From NCBI GenBank assembly GCA_910578345.1, contig CAJTRA010000019.1:1-60429 (forward strand): a stretch of DNA of 60,429 nucleotides. The letters are read 5' to 3'. This document shows, piece by piece, positions 27,276 through 35,666 of this stretch. Within the stretch, counting starts at the first letter, position 1; every line of letters starts with the position of its first letter. A program made the position numbers and the translations under genes. The notes beneath the pieces were generated by a model. It had not been told where the DNA came from, searched no databases, and worked only from the letters and a program-made list of their open reading frames with translations. The stretch is from an uncultured Lachnospiraceae bacterium (lineage in GTDB: Bacteria; Bacillota; Clostridia; Lachnospirales; Lachnospiraceae).

Positions 27276-29189
27276 ATGAAGTTACGCAGTAAACGATTAG
27301 TTGCATTATTTGCAACGCTTGCTATGACAGCGTCACTGCTGGCAGGATGCGGCGGAAGTCCCGCACCGGCAGAGAGCGACAGCTCGGCCGCAACAGAAGA
27401 AGCGGCGCCCGCAGAAGATGCTGCAGCAGAAGAAGCACCCGCAGAAGATGAGGCGGCTGCAGAGGACACTACGTCCGCAGGAGACACCAACTCTACACCG
27501 AGAGAGGAGACTCTGTATTTTGCAGGTCAGCAGTGGGGAACGATCAATGACTGGAATCCTTTCTCTACAAACTCTAACAATCCAATGTGCGTTCAGCAGA
27601 AGGATTCCTCCCGGACGCTGATCTATGAGACACTGTTCATGTTCAACATGTTAGACGGACAGCTTTATCCGTTGCTTGCAACGGAATGGTCGTGGGACGA
27701 CGAGGCGATGACTGGCATGACCGTTAAGATGAATCCGGATGCTCACTGGAGTGACGGTACTCCTCTTACAGCAAATGACGTTGCTTATACCTGGGATGCG
27801 AATGTGAAATATGAGTCCTCCCTTGGTATGGATTTCCCGAACTATGTGGAATCTATCACAGCTGTAGATGACACGACAGTGTCCATCAAGTGTAAGCTGG
27901 ATGACGCAGGCAACCCGACTAACCCGCTGAAGGTACAGCAGCTTCTGCAGCAGATGTACGTTATGCAGCAGGCTTATCTGGAGACAGTGGAAGCAAGGAA
28001 CAATTCTGATAAGGAAGCTATGAAACTTGACAAGATGGACGATCTGATTGCTTCCGGTCCGTATATGCCGTTCTTTGACGACGACCAGAAGGTTGTATTC
28101 ATCAGAGATGAGAATTACTGGGGCCAGGCAGCTTCTATGTGGGGCAAACTGCCGGCGCCTAAGTACATTGCACATGTGATCTATGCAGATAACAATGCAG
28201 GTCAGGTTGCATTGGAGGCAGGCGACGTTGACGTATGTCAGCAGTTCACAACAGATGTCCAGAAGCTATGGGAAGAGAAGAATCTTCCGATCACAACCTA
28301 TATTGACGAGCCTCCTTATGGACAGTGCGCTACCATGCCTTCCTGCTGGATGAACGTTGAGAAGCCTGGTCTTGACCAGCCTGAGGTTAGAAAAGCAATC
28401 GCTATGGCAACTGATTATGACCAGATCATCGCATCTGCTATGTCCAATCAGTCTCCTACGTTCACACAGGTTCCACGTTCTACTATGAACCCGACAGACG
28501 GTGAGCAGGCTCTGTATGATCATGACGCAGTCAAGGATCTGCAGTTTGCAGGCAATGACATTGAAGGCGCAAACGCTCTGCTTGATGAGGCAGGTATTGT
28601 AGACAGCGACGGCGACGGCATCCGTGAGTACAATGGAACACCTCTTTCCTTCAAGGCAGAGTGTCCTGATGGATGGACAGACTGGATGGCATCTTTGGAG
28701 ATCGTTGCATCTTCTGCAAAACAGATCGGTATTGATATTCAGACTTTCTTCCCGGATACCAATACATTCTATGATGACATTACAACAGGTAACTTTGAGA
28801 TTTGTATGAATTCTCCTTCCGGTTCTTCTATCACGAACCCTTGGGGACGCTGCATGCAGTTCCTGAGTAGCCAGTACGCAGATCTGGAAGTAAACTGGAG
28901 TGGTAACTGGAGTCAGTACAGGAATGCAGAAGCAGATGAGATCCTGGCGAAGATTCCGCTTGAGACAGATGAAGCTACTCTGAAAGAATACTACACAAGA
29001 TTGAACGAGATTTATCTGACAGACGTTCCTTCCTTTGCTCTCATGTACAGACCGGAGTTGTTCTACATCGTGAATGAGTCCGTATGGACTGGCTATCCGA
29101 TGAAGGATGATGGAAGCAACATTCCTCCGACAGATTGTACGGATGGTTATGGAATTGCAGCTTTGTATAATCTGACATTAGTCGAGTAA
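27276..29189 (+). CDS. Opp-type ABC transporter substrate-binding lipoprotein, probable cello/xylo-oligosaccharide binder
   Basis: A protein of 637 residues. The signal peptide ends in lipobox LAGC with Cys25, followed by an acidic Ala/Glu linker to about residue 75, then the family 5 solute-binding fold (LYFAGQQWGTINDWNPFS, LLATEWSWDDEAMTGMTVKM, AHWSDGTPLTANDVAYTWD). Family 5 proteins bind peptides, but a known branch in Thermotoga binds cellobiose and related sugars, and the start of the mature domain resembles that branch. The shared LacI operator and flanking sugar enzymes favour an oligosaccharide ligand. AGGAGG precedes ATG 27276. Confidence 0.88.
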   Translation: MKLRSKRLVALFATLAMTASLLAGCGGSPAPAESDSSAATEEAAPAEDAAAEEAPAEDEAAAEDTTSAGDTNSTPREETLYFAGQQWGTINDWNPFSTNSNNPMCVQQKDSSRTLIYETLFMFNMLDGQLYPLLATEWSWDDEAMTGMTVKMNPDAHWSDGTPLTANDVAYTWDANVKYESSLGMDFPNYVESITAVDDTTVSIKCKLDDAGNPTNPLKVQQLLQQMYVMQQAYLETVEARNNSDKEAMKLDKMDDLIASGPYMPFFDDDQKVVFIRDENYWGQAASMWGKLPAPKYIAHVIYADNNAGQVALEAGDVDVCQQFTTDVQKLWEEKNLPITTYIDEPPYGQCATMPSCWMNVEKPGLDQPEVRKAIAMATDYDQIIASAMSNQSPTFTQVPRSTMNPTDGEQALYDHDAVKDLQFAGNDIEGANALLDEAGIVDSDGDGIREYNGTPLSFKAECPDGWTDWMASLEIVASSAKQIGIDIQTFFPDTNTFYDDITTGNFEICMNSPSGSSITNPWGRCMQFLSSQYADLEVNWSGNWSQYRNAEADEILAKIPLETDEATLKEYYTRLNEIYLTDVPSFALMYRPELFYIVNESVWTGYPMKDDGSNIPPTDCTDGYGIAALYNLTLVE

Positions 29190-29229
29190 TCAGGCACAAT
29201 ACACGGCATGAAAATAATTCCTTGAAGAG

Positions 29230-29264
29230 GCCGGGCGGGGCCTAGGCCTTCCGTCCGGCTTCTT
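29230..29264 (+). terminator. Intercistronic hairpin after the binding protein gene
   Basis: GCCGGGCGG (29230-29238) pairs with CCGTCCGGC (29251-29259) with one G-U pair, then TTCTTG. It probably limits read-through to the permease genes. Confidence 0.7.
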
Positions 29265-29283
29265 GTGAGCAAGGGGGAATGGG

Positions 29284-30297
29284 GTGAAATGTTTGAAGGG
29301 ATTTAAAAAATATTATGGTCAGAAGATCATGTGGTATTTGATCACGTTGATCTTTGCAATTGTATTGAATTTTGTTCTGCCCAGACTGATGCCTGGTGAT
29401 CCAGTTGCAAGCATTGCGGCAGGTGCGGTGTCCGGTATGACGGACACGACAGCGATCCAGAAAGTATACAATGATTATGCGGAAAAATTTGGCGTGAATG
29501 AACCCATGATTGTGCAGTTCGGTATTTGGGCAAAGAACGCTGTCCGCGGAGACTTCGGCGTCTCTTTCGGTCAGTATCCGAGAACAGTAAGTGATATTAT
29601 CAGATCTTCGGTAGGATGGACACTAGCGCTGCAGCTGCCAGCGATTCTCGTAGGCTGGATTCTTGGTAATCTTCTTGGCGCCGTAGCAGCGTACATAAGA
29701 GGGATCTTTGACAAGGTGATCCTGCCGGTATTCTTGTTTGTGAGCAATATTCCGGCTTTTGGTATGGCGATCATCTTGTTGACTGTGTTTGGTATCAATC
29801 TGAAATGGTTTCCTACCAGCGGCGGTTACGGGTTTGATCTGATCCCCAATATGAGTTGGGAATTTGTAAAGTCCGTCATCGCGCACTATCAGCTTCCTTT
29901 CTGGTCGATCGTACTGATCACCATTGGCGGCCAGGCGATCGGTATGCGTTCCATGGCGATCTATGAGTTAAATGCAGACTATGTAAAGTACAGCCGTTTC
30001 CTTGGAATCAAGGACAGGAAGATTGTCGGTTACGTATTCAGAAACGCGATGCTCCCGCAGATCACGGGCTTGGCAATGTCTCTCGGAACGATGATGGGCG
30101 GCGCACTGGTGGCAGAAATTATCTTCAGCTATCCAGGAATTGGATCTACTCTTATGACAGCTGTAAGAGGCCAGGATTATCCGCTGATTTCTGCATGTAC
30201 CCTGATGATCACTGTGATGGTACTTTTGGCGAACTTGTTTGTTGAACTGATTTATGGCGTCATTGACCCTCGTGTCAAGGCAGCGCAGCAGGATTAG
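29284..30297 (+). CDS. Opp-type ABC transporter permease (DppB-like)
   Basis: A protein of 337 residues with six membrane segments. Family landmarks are NFVLPRLMPGDPV near the start and the cytoplasmic motif RFLGIKDRKIVGYVFRNAML. It is the first channel subunit of the importer. The start is GTG 29284 behind AAGGGGG; TTG 29293 is an alternative. Confidence 0.9.
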   Translation: MKCLKGFKKYYGQKIMWYLITLIFAIVLNFVLPRLMPGDPVASIAAGAVSGMTDTTAIQKVYNDYAEKFGVNEPMIVQFGIWAKNAVRGDFGVSFGQYPRTVSDIIRSSVGWTLALQLPAILVGWILGNLLGAVAAYIRGIFDKVILPVFLFVSNIPAFGMAIILLTVFGINLKWFPTSGGYGFDLIPNMSWEFVKSVIAHYQLPFWSIVLITIGGQAIGMRSMAIYELNADYVKYSRFLGIKDRKIVGYVFRNAMLPQITGLAMSLGTMMGGALVAEIIFSYPGIGSTLMTAVRGQDYPLISACTLMITVMVLLANLFVELIYGVIDPRVKAAQQD

Positions 30298-30307
30298 GAG
30301 GTGGATT

Positions 30308-31558
30308 ATGAAAAATACATTGAGACAGGTGTTCCATTCTCCCAAATTTGTGCTTGGATTTGTTATTTTCGCACTTCTTTTACTTACTACGATTATTTAT
30401 CCGATTGTGGTGGCGACAGATCCGTTGGAAATGATCGGTAATGGTAACTTCTTCAAACCGGGTACTTATGTGTCTGTGAAGGATGCGGTGGAAGGAACCC
30501 GTTATACGCTTAACGTTGATGTAAAGTCCGGTTCGATGGATTCTAAGATCAGCGCTGAGGATAAGGAGGCCATGAAAGAGTGGCTGGTAAAATTCGGCGG
30601 TGTTGCTGAGGCAGATATCGACCTTGCAGATGTGGAAGGGCTGATTGGGTTGTGGGAAGCGAATTATTCACCGGACGCAGAGCAGAAAGGACTTACCGCT
30701 TCTAAGAAGAAATATTATGTCCGTCTGAACAACAATATCGACGGAATCCTGTTGGATAATGATGTGATCATCGCACGGGAGAATCCAGAGACGGGAGAAT
30801 TGGAGCAGAGCGCTTCTGTCGGCTCCAAGGAGTTTGTAAACACCAAGGATGTAGCGAACAGAAGAACCTTCCTTCTGGGTACGGATAATTTCGGGCGTGA
30901 TGTGCTTACGGAACTTGTGCATGCTACTAAGACTTCCCTACGCGTAGGTCTGATCGCCGGCGTGATCGCGACGTTGATTGGATTGTTCCTGGGACTGATC
31001 TCTGGCTATGTAGGCGGCGTGGTGGATGATCTTATCATGTTCATTACCAATATGTTTACGGTGATCCCTTCTTTTGTGCTTCTGATCTTGATCTCCTATT
31101 CTGTAGGACAGAATGCAAGAGGAGTTAACCTGGTAGGTATTATTATCGGTGTGACTTCCTGGACATGGACGACCCGTTCTGTGCGTTCCCAGGTTATTTC
31201 CCTGCGGAACCGTGATCATGTAAATCTGTCTAAGCTTTCAGGTCACAGTATGATGAGGATCGTCCTGACAGATATCCTGCCGTATCTTGCATCCTATGTG
31301 GTGATGGCATTTATCCTGCAGATATCCTCAGGTATCCTTTCCGAAGCACAGCTTTCTATGCTGGGACTTGGTCCGTCAACGTCGAATGCGGCTACTCTTG
31401 GGCTGATGATGAACTGGGCGACACTATACGCGGCGCCGCTTAACGGTTCCTGGTGGGCATACTTTCCGGTTGTTGTTACCATCGCTTTGATCGCATTCTC
31501 ATTAAATCTGATGAACACCGGGCTTGACCAGGTATTCAATCCACAGCTGAGAGATTAA
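30308..31558 (+). CDS. Opp-type ABC transporter permease (DppC-like) with long external insertion
   Basis: A protein of 416 residues, about 110 longer than usual DppC. The first membrane helix (20-42) is followed by a charged domain of about 130 residues before the conserved LLGTDNFGRDVLTELVHATK and the usual transmembrane core, whose coupling loop is NRDHVNLSKLSGHSMMRIVL. The extra domain lies between helices 1 and 2 and so should be outside the cell, where it could touch the binding protein. ATG 30308 follows AGGAGGTGG, which overlaps the preceding stop. Confidence 0.88.
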   Translation: MKNTLRQVFHSPKFVLGFVIFALLLLTTIIYPIVVATDPLEMIGNGNFFKPGTYVSVKDAVEGTRYTLNVDVKSGSMDSKISAEDKEAMKEWLVKFGGVAEADIDLADVEGLIGLWEANYSPDAEQKGLTASKKKYYVRLNNNIDGILLDNDVIIARENPETGELEQSASVGSKEFVNTKDVANRRTFLLGTDNFGRDVLTELVHATKTSLRVGLIAGVIATLIGLFLGLISGYVGGVVDDLIMFITNMFTVIPSFVLLILISYSVGQNARGVNLVGIIIGVTSWTWTTRSVRSQVISLRNRDHVNLSKLSGHSMMRIVLTDILPYLASYVVMAFILQISSGILSEAQLSMLGLGPSTSNAATLGLMMNWATLYAAPLNGSWWAYFPVVVTIALIAFSLNLMNTGLDQVFNPQLRD

Positions 31559-31569
31559 GGAGGGGTATC

Positions 31570-32592
31570 ATGGGAAAAGTAATGCTTGAAGTCAAAAATT
31601 TAAAAACGAAATATGTTACCCGTCAGCGTGAGGATGTGTTTGCTGTAGACGGCGTTTCCTTAAAGATTGAGGAAGGGAAATCCCTGGGTGTTGCGGGCGA
31701 GTCAGGTTGTGGTAAATCTACGCTGGCGTTGTCGCTTATGGGCTATTATTTTCCGCCTCTGCACTATATCAGCGGTGATATCATCGTAGACGGAAACAAT
31801 ATCTCCGGAATGAAACCGGACGATGTGAGAAAGAAGATCCTGGGAACGGAGATCGCCTACATACCACAGGCGGCTATGAATGCACTAAATCCTACGCAGA
31901 AGATCATTCGTTTTATTGAAGACGTGATCCATGTACATGATCCGAAAGCGACCAAGAAAGATATTTATGACTTGGCGAAAGAGAGATTTGCGATTCTGGG
32001 TCTTCCGGAGGAAGTGCTGCAGAAACATGCTGTGGAATTGTCCGGCGGTATGAAACAGCGTACCGTTATTGCAATCTCCACGATCCTCTCTCCGAAGGTG
32101 CTGATTGCGGATGAGCCTTCGTCTGCGCTTGATGTTACGAGCCAGAAGATGGTTATCAAGATGATGCGTGACTTGATGGAGAAGGGATTTATCAGAAGCA
32201 TGATCTTTATCACGCATGAGCTGCCGTTGCTCTACAATGTGACAGACGATATCATGGTAATGTACGCAGGACAGATCGTAGAGCGCGGTACGGCGAAGGA
32301 GATGGTATTTGACCCGATGCATCCTTATACGAAAGGCCTGATGGGATCCATCATCGTTCCGGAGGAGGGCGTGAGAGAGAATAAGCTGATAGCGATTCCG
32401 GGAACACCGCCCAACTTAAAGCATCCGCCGAAAGGCTGTCGTTTCGCTGACAGATGTAAATATGCAACCCCTACCTGTATGGCAATGGAAGTTCCCACAT
32501 TGGAAGTTTCCAGCAAAGAAGGCAGTGCAAACCGTGAGTACCGCTGCCTGATGTCTGTAAGAAAGATTCGGGAGGTGTATGAGAATGAGTGA
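31570..32592 (+). CDS. Opp-type ABC transporter ATPase (DppD-like)
   Basis: A protein of 340 residues. It has Walker A GESGCGKST (43-51), signature ELSGGMKQR, Walker B VLIADEPSSALDV, and the C-terminal oligopeptide-type extension with the cysteine cluster CRFADRCKYATPTC that binds an iron-sulfur cluster in some relatives. It pairs with the next ATPase and drives import. An AAGGAGGGG site overlaps the preceding stop codon. Confidence 0.93.
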   Translation: MGKVMLEVKNLKTKYVTRQREDVFAVDGVSLKIEEGKSLGVAGESGCGKSTLALSLMGYYFPPLHYISGDIIVDGNNISGMKPDDVRKKILGTEIAYIPQAAMNALNPTQKIIRFIEDVIHVHDPKATKKDIYDLAKERFAILGLPEEVLQKHAVELSGGMKQRTVIAISTILSPKVLIADEPSSALDVTSQKMVIKMMRDLMEKGFIRSMIFITHELPLLYNVTDDIMVMYAGQIVERGTAKEMVFDPMHPYTKGLMGSIIVPEEGVRENKLIAIPGTPPNLKHPPKGCRFADRCKYATPTCMAMEVPTLEVSSKEGSANREYRCLMSVRKIREVYENE

Positions 32593-33397
32593 TAAGAGAG
32601 CGGCGTGCTTAAGCGGCAAAGGCGTTACCAAAGTATTTGGTATGGGCGATAAGAAAACAGTAGCCGTTGACCATGTGGATTTTGACTTCCGTGAAGGTGA
32701 GATCGTCTCGATCGTAGGCGAGTCCGGCAGCGGTAAGACCACTCTTTCTAAGATGCTTCTCGGCTTGATCAGCGTCACAGAGGGAGAAGTGATGTTCCAG
32801 GGCAAACCCAGGGATATCTCCAACGGCAAGAAGAAGAAAGAGTACTGGAAAGGCATTCAGGCGATTTTCCAGGATCCTTTTTCTTCCTATAATACATTCA
32901 ACAAAATTGACGCGGTCCTTCTTGACTGTATCAATATGAGAGGTGGAAAGTCTCTTTCTTACGAGGAGAAATTCGAGATGATGCGGGAAGCCTGCAGTTT
33001 CGTTAACCTGGAGTTCAAGGAATTGACAAACAAGTATCCTTTTGAGCTTTCCGGCGGACAGATGCAGAGACTTATGATTGCGAGAATCTTCCTGCTTAAG
33101 CCGAAGATCCTCCTGGCAGATGAACCGACCTCCATGATCGATGCCTGTTCGAGGGCGACCATTCTGGATATGCTCTTGAAACTGCGCGATGAGATCAATA
33201 TGACGATCATCTTTATCACACATGATATCGGGCTTGCCTACTATGTATCGGATTCTGTGTATATCATGGAGCATGGTAAGTTTGTGGAGCATGGTTCGGC
33301 AGAAGATGTGATCCTTCGCCCGAAAGCAGCTTATACCCAGAGATTAATCAATGATGTTCCGAAGATTTACGAGGAATGGGATCTGAGTACAGTGTAA
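32585..33397 (+). CDS. Opp-type ABC transporter ATPase (DppF-like)
   Basis: A protein of 270 residues from ATG 32585, which overlaps the end of the previous gene by 8 bp and has GGAGGTG at a good distance. Walker A GESGSGKTT (45-53), signature LSGGQMQRL and Walker B ILLADEPTSMID are intact. It lacks most of the C-terminal extension found in its partner. Last gene of the importer operon. Confidence 0.93.
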   Translation: MSDKRAACLSGKGVTKVFGMGDKKTVAVDHVDFDFREGEIVSIVGESGSGKTTLSKMLLGLISVTEGEVMFQGKPRDISNGKKKKEYWKGIQAIFQDPFSSYNTFNKIDAVLLDCINMRGGKSLSYEEKFEMMREACSFVNLEFKELTNKYPFELSGGQMQRLMIARIFLLKPKILLADEPTSMIDACSRATILDMLLKLRDEINMTIIFITHDIGLAYYVSDSVYIMEHGKFVEHGSAEDVILRPKAAYTQRLINDVPKIYEEWDLSTV

Positions 33398-33477
33398 TGC
33401 AACAGAACAAACCTTATGGAAGCGGCATCCTGTCAGGCTTATCGTATATGTGGATATAAGGGAAAGAAAATTTAAGG

Positions 33478-33516
33478 CAGAGCGTGTTGACGACGACATG
33501 CTCTGTTTTTCTTTTT
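33478..33516 (+). terminator. Terminator of the importer operon
   Basis: CAGAGCGTG (33478-33486) pairs with CATGCTCTG (33497-33505) with one G-U pair, then TTTTTCTTTTT. Confidence 0.9.
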
Positions 33517-34257
33517 ATCAGCTTGCATTGTAGAAGACTGGATGGTAAGGTTATTGATAACAGAGGCGTTGGAGGATGCGCGGAGGCGGCTTTTCCTTAT
33601 ATCATAGAGAATCCACGGCAGCTTACTGCGGCACAGATCTATGAAGAAGTGCAGAGAGTATTTGAACGGCTGATGAAACAGGGAAACGGCGCTATCGAGA
33701 TCCACGAGTGGCATTTCATGCACCTGATCTATGAATATCTGGGGATCCGATTCCGCGTCTCCTATGAGGAGCTGGAAGAGATCGAGTGGCGGGCAGCCTC
33801 AGAGGGAGCTGTGATGTCGTATGCCGCGGAATTGTTGGATTATCTGAATGCCAGTGGGATACGGACGGCGGTGATCAGTAATATCTGCTGGTCGGGGAAA
33901 GCGCTGACGAACCGGCTCAACAGACTGCTTCCGCACAACCGGTTTGAGTTTGTCATGGCGTCCAGCGAATATATTCTCAGGAAACCGGACCAGATGTTAT
34001 TTGAGACGGCGTTGCGTAAGGCCGGTGTGCGGGCGGATTAGGTATGGTATTGCGGAGACAATATGAAAGCGGATGTCATCGGTGCGCATAATGCCGGTAT
34101 CTTTCCGGTATTGTATGAAGGAGATACGCCTGATGAGGGGAATCCGGTTTTGGGACAGAATGCGGAGGGGAAAGCAGATTTCGCATATCTGCATCTTCAT
34201 GATTGGCGTGAGATGATCCAATTGTTACAGAAACTTGACGGGCAGGAGATTTCCTGA
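33484..34257 (+). pseudogene. Decayed HAD superfamily hydrolase
   Basis: One reading frame continues through a single TAG codon at 34039-34041. Before it come HAD features such as GIRTAVISNICWSG (motif II region) and ILRKPDQMLFETALRKAG (motif III); after it comes VWYCGDNMKADVIGAHNAG (motif IV). The first motif with the nucleophilic Asp is missing, because the frame begins within the importer terminator. The gene is therefore both truncated at the 5' end and interrupted by a nonsense codon. A sequencing error could explain the TAG but not the lost motif I. Confidence 0.75.
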
Positions 34258-34364
34258 TGGCAGGAAGTGTCCCTGCAGGATGATGACCGAAGAACGAAAG
34301 GACAGCGTTCTTCACCGATTGTTTGTGCCGGTCGAGCCGGCATGACGGGAAGTGAGACAGATAC

Positions 34365-35537
34365 ATGTATGAGGAATCTGTGTTTGAACTGATCTATAGA
34401 CTGAGCAGGCTGCCACTCAGTGTGTACACGGAAGAATGGGAGCTAAGGAGCTATTTTGGAGCAGGAAAAAATACCGAAACAGCATATGACAGCCAGATCT
34501 TTCGGCAGATGCAGCAGTGTCTCGGAGAAAAGAAAACGGAGCAGGCTGTTCTTTCGTATCATGAACAGGTGCCGATTGGGCTCTATGGCTGCAGGAGCGG
34601 CGGAAGAATCTATATTCTGGGCCCTTTCTGTTATGGCCCGCTGAATACGGTAGAGGCCGGCAGATTCGTGCGCAGGAACAAATTGGGAGATTATCCGGCA
34701 TGCCGCATGGAGGATGCGCGGAATGTCATCTGGTTCTTGCTGCATGGCGGGGAGAACGAGACAGAGTGGGCGAGGGAAAGCGGACAGATGCAGGCGCAGG
34801 CGTATGACGTGACGAAGCGGGAGTCTGTGACGGAGGAAGTCCGGCAGATGGAGGTGTTTCAGAAGAATCACACTTACCAGGAAGAAGAGAGGCTGTACCG
34901 TTGCATTCGGGAAGGCAATGTAGCTTACTTAGAACAGCATGTGGACGACATCGAGCTGCCCCACCCAATCCTTTTAGAAGATGTGAAAAAGAACGAAGAG
35001 TATATGGCCGTGACAGGCATCTCTCTTGCGGCCAGGGCGGCTGTGGAAGGGGGAATCAGTTCTAAGGAAGCCTTTTTATACAATGATCTGTATCTGAAAA
35101 GGATAGCGGCGTGCAGGAATATTCAGGAAATACACAGAATAAATGGGGAGTGTTATCTGCAGTTTGCCTGCCTCGTCCGCGACAGGAAGAGGCAGGAGAC
35201 CTCTCTTAACCGCCATGTGGAAGAATGCAAGAAAGCTATTGTCGCCAGACGGTTTGAGCAAATCACGATCGATGAGCTGGCGAAAGAGGTTGGGATATCC
35301 AAGGAGTATCTGCAGAAGCTTTTTAAGCAGCATGAGGGAATCTCGATCACTGCATATATGATTGATAAGAAACTGGAAGCTGCCTGCAATATGCTGATTT
35401 TCTCCGACCGAAAGATCAGTGAGATTGCGGATTATCTGCATTTTGGCAGTGTCAGTCATTTTAGTCTTGTTTTCAAAAGGAAAAAGGGACAGTCTCCTAA
35501 GGAATATAGAAGCAAATATCAACGGACAGCTTACTGA
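34365..35537 (+). CDS. AraC family transcriptional regulator
   Basis: A protein of 390 residues. The last 100 residues hold the AraC double helix-turn-helix (ITIDELAKEVGISKEYLQKL, then ISEIADYLHFGSVSHFSLVF). The N-terminal 280 residues are a sensing region of a type common in Lachnospiraceae regulators, without a recognised ligand pocket. Two stem-loops precede it (AAGAACG/CGTTCTT at 34290-34312, TGCCGG/CCGGCA near 34325-34342). It lies 130 bp upstream of the GH120 gene and probably controls it in response to xylo-oligosaccharides. Confidence 0.88.
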   Translation: MYEESVFELIYRLSRLPLSVYTEEWELRSYFGAGKNTETAYDSQIFRQMQQCLGEKKTEQAVLSYHEQVPIGLYGCRSGGRIYILGPFCYGPLNTVEAGRFVRRNKLGDYPACRMEDARNVIWFLLHGGENETEWARESGQMQAQAYDVTKRESVTEEVRQMEVFQKNHTYQEEERLYRCIREGNVAYLEQHVDDIELPHPILLEDVKKNEEYMAVTGISLAARAAVEGGISSKEAFLYNDLYLKRIAACRNIQEIHRINGECYLQFACLVRDRKRQETSLNRHVEECKKAIVARRFEQITIDELAKEVGISKEYLQKLFKQHEGISITAYMIDKKLEAACNMLIFSDRKISEIADYLHFGSVSHFSLVFKRKKGQSPKEYRSKYQRTAY

Positions 35538-35590
35538 TTTTTTTATTTTCCAACCGGTATTGTTAAAAACTATCCTGTTTTGTAAAAAAG

Positions 35591-35618
35591 AGGATGGTGT
35601 AATTCGATACACTATCCT
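35591..35618 (+). promoter_or_regulatory. 11-bp hairpin between AraC and GH120 genes
   Basis: AGGATGGTGTA (35591-35601) pairs with TACACTATCCT (35608-35618) with one G-U pair. No T-run follows on the plus strand, so it could be an operator or mRNA structure ahead of the xylosidase. Confidence 0.4.
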
Positions 35619-35666
35619 TATCAGGGAAAGAACGATCAGTGTATTGACAGAACAGGAGGAAGATCC

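Noticed and set aside
27276..33397. Simple annotation of the importer as an oligopeptide transporter
   Set aside because: The protein family allows it, but the shared LacI operator and neighbouring glycan enzymes favour sugars.
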